From assembly GCA_050248495.1 (NCBI GenBank), contig JBFWSG010000017.1, forward strand, positions 1-64,000: a stretch of DNA of 64,000 bases, written 5' to 3'. Every line of letters begins with the position of its first letter. The stretch's first letter is position 1. The notes beneath the pieces were generated by a model. It did not search any database. It was not told the DNA's origin and worked only from the letters and a program-made list of their open reading frames with translations. The stretch is from DASYDU01 sp050248495 (GTDB lineage Bacteria > Planctomycetota > Planctomycetia > Pirellulales > Lacipirellulaceae). The translations under genes and the position numbers were made by a program. This document shows positions 32,886-40,753 of the stretch, piece after piece.

Positions 32886-34283
32886 CTATTGCTTCGGCGC
32901 GGGGGCGGCGCCGCTGTCGAGCTGCTTCTTGAGCGCTTCGGCGTCGTCTTTGAGGACCGACAGGCTGCCGGCCGGATTTTCCAGCGCGGCGGCCAGGAAC
33001 TGCTTGGCCACATCCGGCCGGTTCTGGTCCGCGAGGATCTTGGCCACCAGGTAGTTGCTGTCCGGGCTCATGTTCCGCGCCGCCAGACCCTTGCGCAGCG
33101 CCGCCTCGGCATCGCGGGTGTTTCCCACCTGATACAGCACCCAGGCCAGCGTGATGTTCGCCTCGGCGCTATTGGGCTGCAGCATCGCATTGATGCGGGC
33201 GAACTCAACGGCCCGCTGCCGCTTGTCTTCATCCGGCTGCTCGACCAACAGCAGGGCCAGCTGATTGATCACCGCGGCGTTCGAGGGCGAGAGCCGCAAG
33301 GCCGCGACAAAGTAGTCCTCGGCCGGCTTCATCTTCTTCGACATGCGGGCCGCAACACCGCTCAATACGAGCGTGTCGAGATCCTCCGGTGCCACGCGGC
33401 GGGCGGCCGACAGAGCCTGTTCGGCGCGGGCCACATCGTCGCTCGCCAAGAGCCACTGGGCATAGGCGTTGAGCGTTTTCACGTCCTCGCGATTTGCCTT
33501 CACGGCGGCTTCAAACGCGGCCTTCGCTTCATTATGCATGCCGAGCTGCTCGTAGAGCAGCGCGGCCGCCACGTTCGGGCTCGGCAGATTCTTGTCCAGC
33601 GACGCCGCCTTGGTGAATTCGGCGTTGCCCTCCTGGAACTTCTTCTGCATGAACAGCGCGCGTCCCAGGCGATAGTGGGCCGCCGCATTGTCCGGATCGA
33701 CCTTCAACAGCACCTGCAGGTCGGACACCGCGGTGTCCCAATCTCTGCGGCGCTCGGCCACGCCGGAACGGCCCGAACGTGCGCGAATGATAAAGTTGCG
33801 CTTGCGCTTGTCGTTGCCCTGGAATTTGTCCGTAAGCTCGATCGCCTTTTCAAACAGCGCGTCGGCTTGAATCGTCTGGCCGGCGGCATTCGCCTGATCA
33901 CCCAGGATTAAATACGGCTCCGGATCGGTCGGATTGTCGGCCGCCGACTTTTCGAGCGAGGCCAGGCCCGAAGCAGCATCGCCGCTCATGATGTACATCT
34001 TCGCCAGCAGCAGGTCCACCGGCGGCAAGTTGGGATTCTTCCGCAACGCCGCTTCGAGGAACTGCTGCGCGCCGAGCGGGTCGCGATTGTTGAACCGCTT
34101 GATCGCCTCGTCCACGTCCGAGTAACGCGAGCCGGGATCGGAAATCGAGTCGCCAATCAAGACCTGCGTCGTGATCTGCGCACGGGCCACATTCGCGGCG
34201 CCCCAGCCCAGCCCCGTCGCGATGACGCCCGCGGCGAGCACACGCACAGGAAACGAGAAACGAGACCGCTCAAAAGGCAACAT
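32886..34283 (-). CDS. Exported tetratricopeptide-repeat (TPR) protein
   Basis: The 465-residue protein has a signal peptide (VRVLAAGVIATGLGWGAANVARAQ) and a chain of TPR helices. Clear repeats are ALRKNPNLPPVDLLLAKMYI, ALFEKAIEL, LKVDPDNAAAHYRLGRALF, EFTKAASLD, AVKANREDVKTLNAYAQWLL and ALRLSPSNAAVINQLALLLV. About ten repeats are likely. TPRs serve as protein-binding scaffolds, so it probably works in the periplasm in assembly of a complex. The ATG at 34283 (MLPFERSRF) has AGGA about 9 nt upstream and a sensible signal peptide; the frame extends further but without sense. It is divergent from an ABC permease gene. Confidence 0.82.
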   Translation of the reverse strand: MLPFERSRFSFPVRVLAAGVIATGLGWGAANVARAQITTQVLIGDSISDPGSRYSDVDEAIKRFNNRDPLGAQQFLEAALRKNPNLPPVDLLLAKMYIMSGDAASGLASLEKSAADNPTDPEPYLILGDQANAAGQTIQADALFEKAIELTDKFQGNDKRKRNFIIRARSGRSGVAERRRDWDTAVSDLQVLLKVDPDNAAAHYRLGRALFMQKKFQEGNAEFTKAASLDKNLPSPNVAAALLYEQLGMHNEAKAAFEAAVKANREDVKTLNAYAQWLLASDDVARAEQALSAARRVAPEDLDTLVLSGVAARMSKKMKPAEDYFVAALRLSPSNAAVINQLALLLVEQPDEDKRQRAVEFARINAMLQPNSAEANITLAWVLYQVGNTRDAEAALRKGLAARNMSPDSNYLVAKILADQNRPDVAKQFLAAALENPAGSLSVLKDDAEALKKQLDSGAAPAPKQ

Positions 34284-34597
34284 GGCATAAATCCTATGAA
34301 AAAGTTGTGCGAACAACTCCCCGCTGTTCCATTCGTCGACACCGCTTCGTCGACGCCGTTCCGATCTTCGATTCGGTTCCGAATGTCGACTCGACCCAGA
34401 GGCTGATCGTTGGAATAACGCGCCTCTGGAATGACTCGAAACCGCGTATTGTAGACAAATTACTCGGCCCACGCACCTGGCACGCCGCTCGATCTTGCCG
34501 CGACGGCGGCCTTGCTCGACGGCTCTCGCGGGGCTGCGTATATTGGCACGAGATACGTAGAAAAGAATACCTTTTTGCTTACGCAGGAGTGTGCCGG
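34284..34597. other. Divergent promoter region with a 14-bp palindrome
   Basis: About 310 bases between the TPR gene (minus) and the ABC permease gene (plus). ATTCGG-TT-CCGAAT (34371-34384) is a perfect palindrome and could be a shared operator. A TATATT near 34539 may be a -10 for the permease gene, but its -35 is poor. Confidence 0.4.
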
Positions 34598-36355
34598 TTG
34601 TTCGTCGGTCCCGTGTTTTCCAGGCAAGCAGCACTCGCGCCCCGGCGGCCGTGGTTTTTTGCCGCGCGGACCGTCTTTGTCGCCGCCCTTTTCGGCATCA
34701 TCCTCACGTCCTGGCAACTCCTTGTCGGGTCGCAGCGGGTAGAAAATCTGGGCGACCTCGCCTGGTTTGGTGCGGCCGTCACACAGATTCTCGCTCCGCT
34801 GCAACTGGCGGTGGCGATGCCGTTTTCGGCACTGCTCGTGGCGTCGGCCGTTTCCCTGGAAAAGGACCGCAAGACGCTCGAGCTCTTGCTGATGACTAAC
34901 CTGTCGAATTCGGAGCTCGTGCTGGGAAAGCTCTTCTCCGGCATGTTGACCGTGGTGATGGTCGTGGTCGCGGCGCTGCCGCTCTTGATGCTGGTGGCGC
35001 TGTTGGGCGGCGTGGCGGTCGGCCAGGTACTGCGGATCGAAGTCGTCACGCTCGCCAGTGCGCTCGCGGCCGGAAGCCTCGGTTCGACGATCGCCCTGTG
35101 GCGCGAAAAAACTTTCCAGGCCCTGGCCATGACCGCGCTTCTGCTCGTGCTGTGGCTCGTGATCTGGGAAATCGTCGGCGCCGGCCTGTTGGGCGATCAA
35201 ATCTCCGGCGTCCCAGTGAGTGACCTGGTCGTGGCGATGAGCCCCTGGCGGGCGATTCAAGCCGCGGCGAAACCGCTGTTCGGCACGACCTCGCTCGCCG
35301 ACTACTTCCGTGGACCGGTCGGCTGGTACGCCGTCGCCGCGTTCGGCATCGCGGTGCTGCTCAATTTGCTGGCGATCGCCCGAGTCCGAGTCTGGAATCC
35401 GACCCGCGAGATTCAGATTGCGGATGACGCGGAAGATGAAACCGACCCGGCGAAGCAGAATGTCCACCGGGCCCCGGGCCAGGTGCGGCAAGTCTGGGAC
35501 AATCCCGTCCTGTGGCGGGAAATCCGCACACGGGCCTACGGCAAACGGGTGCTGATCATTCGTCTCGCCTATTGGGTCGTGTTCGCCGTCTGCCTCGGCG
35601 CGCTGGTGACCACGACCGGGAATCTCGCCGGCGACAATCGCGGTCGCGACACTGCTGCGCAGAGCGTGACGTCGCTGCTTGTGGTGAGCTTGATTCTGCT
35701 CAATGCCGCCGCGGTCACCGCCATCACCAGTGAACGCGACAGCCGGGCGCTCGATCTGCTCTTGGTGACCGACTTGACTCCCAAGGAAATCGTCTTTGGC
35801 AAATTGGTCGGCGCATTTTACACGGCCAAGGAAATGGTCCTGCTGCCGCTGTGCGTCTTCGGCTACTTGCTCTACGCACACGCGCTCACCAACGAGCAAT
35901 TTGTGTTTCTCTTTGGCGGCTGGGCCGTGATGTCGCTCTTTGCCGCAACGCTGGGAATCCATTCCGGCATCACGTATGCCAACTCGCGGACCGCGGTGGC
36001 CACGAGCATCGGCACGCTGCTGTTCCTGTTCCTGGGCGTGGCCACCTGCATGCGGATGATGCTGGCCTTCAACGCCTTCGAGTATCAGCTCACATCGTTC
36101 CTCGGCTTCATCGCCGGCGGCGGCGTGGGGCTGTTCGTGGCGCTGGGTTGGCGGAACTCGTCGCAAGCGATCTTTTGGGCATCGCTGGCGCTGCCGTTCG
36201 CCACGTTCTTCGTGATCACCAGCTATCTGCTCAAGGACTACGACCGCGTGTTTTTGGTCACGGTCGGCGCGTACGGGTTCGCCATCGCGGCCATGCTCGT
36301 GCCGGCCGTGTCGGAATTCGACGTCGCGCTGGGGCGGACCGTCGTCAAAGAATGA
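34598..36355 (+). CDS. ABC-2 type transporter permease, duplicated
   Basis: The 585-residue membrane protein is chosen to start at TTG 34598 (MFVGPVFSRQAALAPRRPW), 7 nt after AGGAG. This start resembles planctomycete permeases that open with FVGPVF. Two similar halves are visible: LEKDRKTLELLLMTNLSNSELVLGKL in the first and ERDSRALDLLLVTDLTPKEIVFGKLVGA in the second. Each is followed by several membrane helices, so the gene is an internal duplication of the ABC-2 permease unit. No ATP-binding subunit lies beside it, so the partner must be encoded elsewhere. The substrate is unknown. Confidence 0.85.
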   Translation: MFVGPVFSRQAALAPRRPWFFAARTVFVAALFGIILTSWQLLVGSQRVENLGDLAWFGAAVTQILAPLQLAVAMPFSALLVASAVSLEKDRKTLELLLMTNLSNSELVLGKLFSGMLTVVMVVVAALPLLMLVALLGGVAVGQVLRIEVVTLASALAAGSLGSTIALWREKTFQALAMTALLLVLWLVIWEIVGAGLLGDQISGVPVSDLVVAMSPWRAIQAAAKPLFGTTSLADYFRGPVGWYAVAAFGIAVLLNLLAIARVRVWNPTREIQIADDAEDETDPAKQNVHRAPGQVRQVWDNPVLWREIRTRAYGKRVLIIRLAYWVVFAVCLGALVTTTGNLAGDNRGRDTAAQSVTSLLVVSLILLNAAAVTAITSERDSRALDLLLVTDLTPKEIVFGKLVGAFYTAKEMVLLPLCVFGYLLYAHALTNEQFVFLFGGWAVMSLFAATLGIHSGITYANSRTAVATSIGTLLFLFLGVATCMRMMLAFNAFEYQLTSFLGFIAGGGVGLFVALGWRNSSQAIFWASLALPFATFFVITSYLLKDYDRVFLVTVGAYGFAIAAMLVPAVSEFDVALGRTVVKE

Positions 36356-36381
36356 GACGCGAATGAATCGCAACGGCCGGC

Positions 36382-36639
36382 TTAGCGCCCGGCGAATTGC
36401 TCGACGCGCTCGTAGCCCAGCGACTTGATCACCGCCAGCATCTCTTCGAAGGTGATGAAGCGGCGGCGATGCTGGAGCTTGTAACCGTCGATCGCGCGGG
36501 CCAGCTCGGCCGCTTCCGGCGAGAGCTCGTCGTGGCTGTTGGCGAACTGGCGGCGTTCGCGACCCGGAGCGCCGTCGGCCGGATTCCCTGAACGTCGATC
36601 CACGAACGTTTCTTCGGGCATGTAGACGGTGCCGGTCAT
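36382..36639 (-). CDS. Small protein of unknown function
   Basis: The 85-residue protein starts at ATG 36639 with AGGAG about 9 nt upstream. It has an Arg/Asp-rich front (FVDRRSGNPADGAPGRERR) and a helical end (LARAIDGYKLQHRRRFITF, then EEMLAVIKSLGYERVEQFA). The last part recalls small planctomycete proteins with a 'RRRFITFEEMLxVxxSLGY' ending, a pattern I have the impression is conserved. It lies convergent to the ABC permease gene. No function can be assigned. Confidence 0.65.
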   Translation of the reverse strand: MTGTVYMPEETFVDRRSGNPADGAPGRERRQFANSHDELSPEAAELARAIDGYKLQHRRRFITFEEMLAVIKSLGYERVEQFAGR

Positions 36640-36825
36640 CGTCGAGAACTCCTGACTTCGTGATTTGAAACGCGCACGCAACGCGAAGGTGCATTCGCTC
36701 GTTGCTCGTACAAAGATACGCCACGAAACGGCACATGGCCGCCAGGAGGGTGGCGGGACTTAACGTCGGACCGGTCGTAGCGGCTGGCGCGGTCGCAGCG
36801 CCCCCACAAGGAAACGGCTGCTTGA

Positions 36826-37806
36826 TCAGCGGACCAGCGGCGGCGGAGCGGCGGGAAGCGTGGCCAGTTGAGCCAGTAGCTGCCGGCTGGGCGCATGCGT
36901 CGGGTTCGCGGCGACCGCCTCCTGGGCCGCGATCACGGCCTCTGCATGGCGGCCGGCGGCCAGCTGGGCCTGGGCCAGGTAGTACAAGATGTCGGCGTTG
37001 GGCGGTCCGACCTGGTTGGCGATGCGGAGGCTTTCGGCCGCTTGTTGCGGGCGGCCGAGGTCGGCCAGCGTCAGGCCCTCCATCCAATAGGCCAACTGCG
37101 TCGCCTGGCCCGGCGGATACGTGTCGATCAAGTGCTGCAGCGTCGTCAGGCAGCGCTCGTGCTGGCCGCGCTGGCGGTAGATCGCGGCCACGTCCATCAA
37201 CACATCGCTCGTGTCCGGAGCGTATTCGAGCGAACGCTGCAGATCCGCGAGCGCCCGTTCCGTCTGGTCGAGTCGCCAATAGATGCGGCCCCGCAATGCC
37301 CAGGCAGGGGCGAGCTTCGGGTTGAGCATGATCGCCTGGTTGGCCCGTGCCAGGGCCAGATCGGTATCGCCCGTGCCGAGTAGCATTTCGCCATAGCGGA
37401 CGATGAGTGTCGTATCGTTGGGGTCGAGTTCAACGGCTTCGGCCATTTGTTTCAGCGCCGCATCGGTCGCCCCGCGGTGCCACAGCGTTTCGGCGAAATA
37501 GCCTCGCGTCGAGGCATCCTTGCCGCACGACTCGACAGCCGAGCCGAGCAGCCGTTCGGCGGAGTTCCAATCGCCCCCTTCCATCGCGGTGACGCCGCGC
37601 TGGGTCATGTCGCGTCCGGCCGCCACTTCCGCCGCCACCGGCCGCCGACGGAGCGCAGCGCACCCCGTGAAGGACGCAAAAATACTTGAGATAAACGCCA
37701 CGACGAGCAGCATCGAAAGCGACTTCGCGGCGCTCGGTGAGCGGGCGCACGCGGGAACGCGAACGCAGCGGAGCGCCGGCGGTTGCGAGCCGAAGGGCCC
37801 GTGCAC
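36826..37806 (-). CDS. TPR-repeat lipoprotein
   Basis: The product is up to 326 residues with a lipoprotein signal: LLVVAFISSIFASFTGC, in which FTGC fits a lipobox. At least six TPR units follow, for example AVELDPNDTTLIVRYGEMLL, AIMLNPKLAPAWALRGRIYW and SLEYAPDTSDVLMDVAAIYR. The protein should be anchored in a membrane and bind partners in the periplasm. The GTG at 37806 gives a long n-region; the ATG at 37713 would give a very short one, so the start is uncertain. It is similar in plan to the TPR protein at 32886 but not a close copy. Confidence 0.78.
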   Translation of the reverse strand: MHGPFGSQPPALRCVRVPACARSPSAAKSLSMLLVVAFISSIFASFTGCAALRRRPVAAEVAAGRDMTQRGVTAMEGGDWNSAERLLGSAVESCGKDASTRGYFAETLWHRGATDAALKQMAEAVELDPNDTTLIVRYGEMLLGTGDTDLALARANQAIMLNPKLAPAWALRGRIYWRLDQTERALADLQRSLEYAPDTSDVLMDVAAIYRQRGQHERCLTTLQHLIDTYPPGQATQLAYWMEGLTLADLGRPQQAAESLRIANQVGPPNADILYYLAQAQLAAGRHAEAVIAAQEAVAANPTHAPSRQLLAQLATLPAAPPPLVR

Positions 37807-38222
37807 GATGAGCAGCCTTTACATTAGGGCGGCGGATGGTAGCAAGCGACTCGGCAAGTGGCAACGGATGTGACGATTCCGCCGCCCATCGGCCCCGCGC
37901 CACCCACTTGCTAGCAATCTGCCAACGAGTTGTAGTTCTTACATGCGTCGGAGACGTGATGCTTGGCGTGATGGCATGCGCGCTGGCGCGTGCCGAAATC
38001 AGGATTGAAATGCAATTCGCGGCCAATTCTCGTGCGTCTCGCAAAATGAGCGGCCACGCGGGAACGACTTCGCTGCGAATTGGCACAGGAGGTGCATTGG
38101 TCCTCTCCCACGATCCGCGGCCGGCGGCGTCTAACGCCTCACGACTCCCGCCGGCAAACGGATCACGAACGTCTCCAAAAGCTGATTGAAACGGAAGCAA
38201 GGTTTTGAAGCGAAGCAATCCA

Positions 38223-38427
38223 GTCGCCGGGGTTTGGCGACCTTTGCCCTCCACGGGAACGCAAGCTTTCACGACCAGGGAGAAGAGTTGGTAGCGCACG
38301 GCGGACCCCGCTGAACCGGCCTGTCGATCTTTCGACGGCCACTGTCGTGCGTGGCCTGGGACACTCGTCTCCCTATTACCGGAGGACCCGGTTGGCACCC
38401 TCGCAGGGCCAACCGGGTCCTTTTTTT
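38223..38427 (+). ncRNA. Candidate structured non-coding RNA
   Basis: Several stems fit one folded RNA. A hairpin GTCGCC/GGCGAC (38223-38241) comes first. Then AGGGAGAAGAGT (38277-38288) pairs, with one mismatch, with ACTCGTCTCCCT (38363-38374). Inside this, CGCACG (38295-38300) pairs with CGTGCG (38346-38351). Inside that are two hairpins, GCGG-acc-CCGC (38301-38311) and GGCC-T-GTCGA...TCGAC-GGCC (38318-38340). A perfect 13-bp terminator ends it. All nearby genes upstream are on the minus strand. I could not match it to 6S, tmRNA, SRP or RNase P RNA. Confidence 0.6.
38384..38427 (+). terminator. Intrinsic terminator (plus strand)
   Basis: GGACCCGGTTGGC (38384-38396) pairs perfectly with GCCAACCGGGTCC (38408-38420), followed by seven T (38421-38427). 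No T run on the minus strand. Confidence 0.88.
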
Positions 38428-38601
38428 GTTGGCCTCGGTCAATCAGCCCGCCAAACAGATCGAACCGCCACGGCACCAAGTTCGCCAAGGTTCAAAGCAG
38501 GTCTTAAGAGCGATGCGGGAAGTTGATTTGGAGATTGCGCTGTTCAATTCGGGAGCTCTTCAATCGCGCCGGCGAAATTGATGTCGCCAATCTCCAGTCG
38601 A

Positions 38602-40011
38602 CTATCTAGCTTTCAGTTTGATCAACTTCACTTCGCCGCCCTGCAAATCGACTTCGATCGGGGCGGTGATCTCGCGCTCGGCAGCTGGATTGGGTTGGCC
38701 CCGCAGGACGTATTTGCCCGGCGGCACGTTGCGGAAGATCACTTGGTTCTGGTCGTCGACGGTGGAGGAGCCGCCCCAGCTGCCGATCTTGTTGCCGCCC
38801 TCGGGTTCAATTTGGATGAGGTACTGCGGCGGCTTTGCGGCGTTGCCGAAATCGACAGTCACTTGGAGCGTCGCGGCGGGCGACATCGTGAGCTTGAGGT
38901 CGCCGGCCGGCATCTCGATTGGCTGCCCCAGGCCGGGGCGAACTAGGTCTTCCTTGAAGAGCGACAAGCGCGATTTTCCGATCGGGTCACTATCGATGCG
39001 AAAGTCGCCAGCGGCATCGGTCTGGGCCTCATAGTCTTCAATCGACTCGTAGCGGGTGTCGTCGAGCGCGGTCACCGAATCGAGGCGAACTTTTACATCG
39101 GCGAGCGGTTTGCCGTCGGCGTCCACCACGCGTCCGGACACCGGACCTGGCGGCGTCAATTCGCCGTCGATTTCGCGCCACCCCGGCTGGTCGTTGATTT
39201 TTTGGTGATCGAGTACGCGTGGTACAAACCCCTCCGCGGTTGCCACGACGCGATACCAACCATTCGGCAGATTCTTCCAGCGCCATCGTCCGTTGGCGTC
39301 GCATGTCGTTTCCTGAATCGTCGTGTATTCATAGCCACCTTTGGGCCGCGGATTGATGAGTTCGAGACGCACCTGAGCCTCGATGGGCTGCTGCGATTGG
39401 GCGTCGCGGACGATTCCCTCGAATACCATGCCGTCGTCGAGCGACAATCCGTGTGCCTCGAGGCGCTGGTCGTCGATCTCGATGCCGGGCGGGACCACGA
39501 TGTCCTTCCAGTGAATGTCGCCGCCTGTGTAGACGTCCAATTGCACCGGCGGTCCGAGGTGGGGATCACCCAGTTGGGGCTGCCGCAGCGCCGCGGGTCG
39601 CGACTGATGCCAGGTCCAGCTGCCAGGCTGCCACACGGAGAATGACCAATCGGTACGGGCAGCTTCGCGTTTGTCGGGCTGGTGGTTCGGGTTGAGCAAG
39701 AAACTTGCGCCCACGCCATCGTGCAGCACGACGCGCTTCACTTTCGCGTCGATCTTGGCTAAGTCGGCCAGCACCTGGTTGAAGGTCTGCGAGTCGCCGC
39801 GACATTCGGCGTGCCACTGACCGCCGCCGAATGGTGGACCTTTCCACCAGGCGACACGACCCGGGTGATTGAAGACCGCCGCCGCGCCGGTTGGCCAGCC
39901 TGGATCGTGGAGTGGTTCCTTGCCTGCACCGCCGCGGATTAGCGCACTGGCAGATTGGGCCGCTGCGTGAATCAAAATGACGATGAGCGACAGCCGTAGA
40001 AAGTGAGTCAT
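38602..40011 (-). CDS. Secreted protein with carboxypeptidase-regulatory-like domains
   Basis: The 469-residue exported protein has a signal peptide (LRLSLIVILIHAAAQSASA). The N-terminal part is unknown (WPTGAAAVFNHPGRVAWWKGP). The second half has repeats like prealbumin or CarbopepD-reg folds: VFEGIVRDAQSQQPIEAQVRL, GPVSGRVVDADGKPLADVKVRL and NVPPGKYVLRGQPNP at the end. Each is typical of a seven-stranded beta domain found on many surface proteins. It may bind carbohydrate or stabilise a surface complex. No catalytic motif was seen. Confidence 0.75.
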   Translation of the reverse strand: MTHFLRLSLIVILIHAAAQSASALIRGGAGKEPLHDPGWPTGAAAVFNHPGRVAWWKGPPFGGGQWHAECRGDSQTFNQVLADLAKIDAKVKRVVLHDGVGASFLLNPNHQPDKREAARTDWSFSVWQPGSWTWHQSRPAALRQPQLGDPHLGPPVQLDVYTGGDIHWKDIVVPPGIEIDDQRLEAHGLSLDDGMVFEGIVRDAQSQQPIEAQVRLELINPRPKGGYEYTTIQETTCDANGRWRWKNLPNGWYRVVATAEGFVPRVLDHQKINDQPGWREIDGELTPPGPVSGRVVDADGKPLADVKVRLDSVTALDDTRYESIEDYEAQTDAAGDFRIDSDPIGKSRLSLFKEDLVRPGLGQPIEMPAGDLKLTMSPAATLQVTVDFGNAAKPPQYLIQIEPEGGNKIGSWGGSSTVDDQNQVIFRNVPPGKYVLRGQPNPAAEREITAPIEVDLQGGEVKLIKLKAR

Positions 40012-40155
40012 CGCACCGCTTCTCCGAATAATGGGGCGAGAGGCATTCTACAGAGCGAATACACGTCGCCAATTCTAGCCGTCGGGTCGCTGAAACTGAC
40101 AGGCGAAGTCGTGCCATAAAGGCTGACAAATGTAGGAATTGCGAATACTTGCTGC

Positions 40156-40222
40156 GGGACACCGTCGAGCGGAGCGCCGTCGACAAGCGGCGTTGGTTTT
40201 TCACGGTGTCCCAGCCTATAAT
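40156..40222 (+). promoter_or_regulatory. Promoter with perfect TATAAT and 10-bp inverted repeat; possible leaderless transcript
   Basis: TATAAT (40217-40222) lies only 7 nt before the ATG at 40230, so transcription should start at or very near the A of the start codon. TTGGTT, 18 bp upstream, may serve as -35. GGGACACCGT (40156-40165) and ACGGTGTCCC (40203-40212) form a perfect inverted repeat that overlaps this -35/spacer region. Confidence 0.55.
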
Positions 40223-40229
40223 TGGGATC

Positions 40230-40640
40230 ATGGTGAGGTCGACTTCCTGCCTGCTGATCGCGGCACTCGTTTTATGTCCGCTCTTGTGCGGAGGCGGACG
40301 CGCTTCGCCACGTGCCGGGTCGGCCACGCCTGCCCACGGCTGCAGCTGCTGCGATCGTCCCGCGTCGACGGGGCAGGGCGATTCGTGCCCGGCGGACCAT
40401 TCGCCAGCTCGGCGGGGACATTCCTGCCAGTGCATCTGCGGCGGCGCGATTGCCGGCGATGCCGCTCCTCAGGTCGTCGCGCTCGATTGGAGCTGGTCGC
40501 TGCCGGTGGCAGTGATCGAGCTGCCCATGGCCCAGCTGCTCGAAGAATCGCAGCTGTCGTCGGCGACTGCTCCCTGGCCGGATGTAGGACCGAACCACGG
40601 CCGGGCGCTGTGCTACCTGTTCAGCACGATGCAGTGTTGA
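40230..40640 (+). CDS. Small exported Cys-rich protein
   Basis: The 136-residue protein starts at ATG 40230. A signal peptide (STSCLLIAALVLCPLLCGG) is followed by a Cys/His-rich segment with HGCSCCDRP, then DSCPADHSP and HSCQCICGG. This could bind copper, zinc or form disulfides. The remainder has no known motif. The protein is similar in plan to the His-rich gene at 3588: hydrophobic start, metal-ligand-rich middle, hydrophobic or neutral tail. The ABC export operon begins 113 nt downstream on the same strand. A metal-related role is inferred from composition alone. Confidence 0.6.
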   Translation: MVRSTSCLLIAALVLCPLLCGGGRASPRAGSATPAHGCSCCDRPASTGQGDSCPADHSPARRGHSCQCICGGAIAGDAAPQVVALDWSWSLPVAVIELPMAQLLEESQLSSATAPWPDVGPNHGRALCYLFSTMQC

Positions 40641-40753
40641 TTCGCGCTTCTTGAGACGCGCTTCTCGCGTCGCGCTGCGTGCCATCTCGCGCGTAGGTTG
40701 GCTCTCGCTTCCCAGTGTTTATCGGCTCACGTTCGGACCAGGATCGAACTGCG

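Larger units (their letters stand above)
37807..38601. other. Large intergenic region holding a candidate structured RNA
   Basis: Nearly 800 bases without a convincing protein gene. The right half (38223-38427) carries a structured plus-strand RNA candidate with a strong terminator. The left half (37807-38220) shows no repeat, promoter or reading frame that I would support. Confidence 0.5.

Noticed and set aside
34460..37279. Very long minus-strand reading frame (939 codons) opposite the ABC permease gene
   Set aside because: It is the antisense shadow of a high-GC gene; its composition is rich in Arg, Gly and His without any domain, and it overlaps several well supported genes.
37836..38189. 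Plus-strand 117-codon frame in the large intergenic region
   Set aside because: No ribosome site, low-complexity composition and no family resemblance; the region is better explained as non-coding.
38223..38427. Calling the structured RNA 6S, tmRNA or RNase P RNA
   Set aside because: The hallmark segments of tmRNA and RNase P are missing, and a 6S identity cannot be decided without a covariance search, so it is left unnamed.
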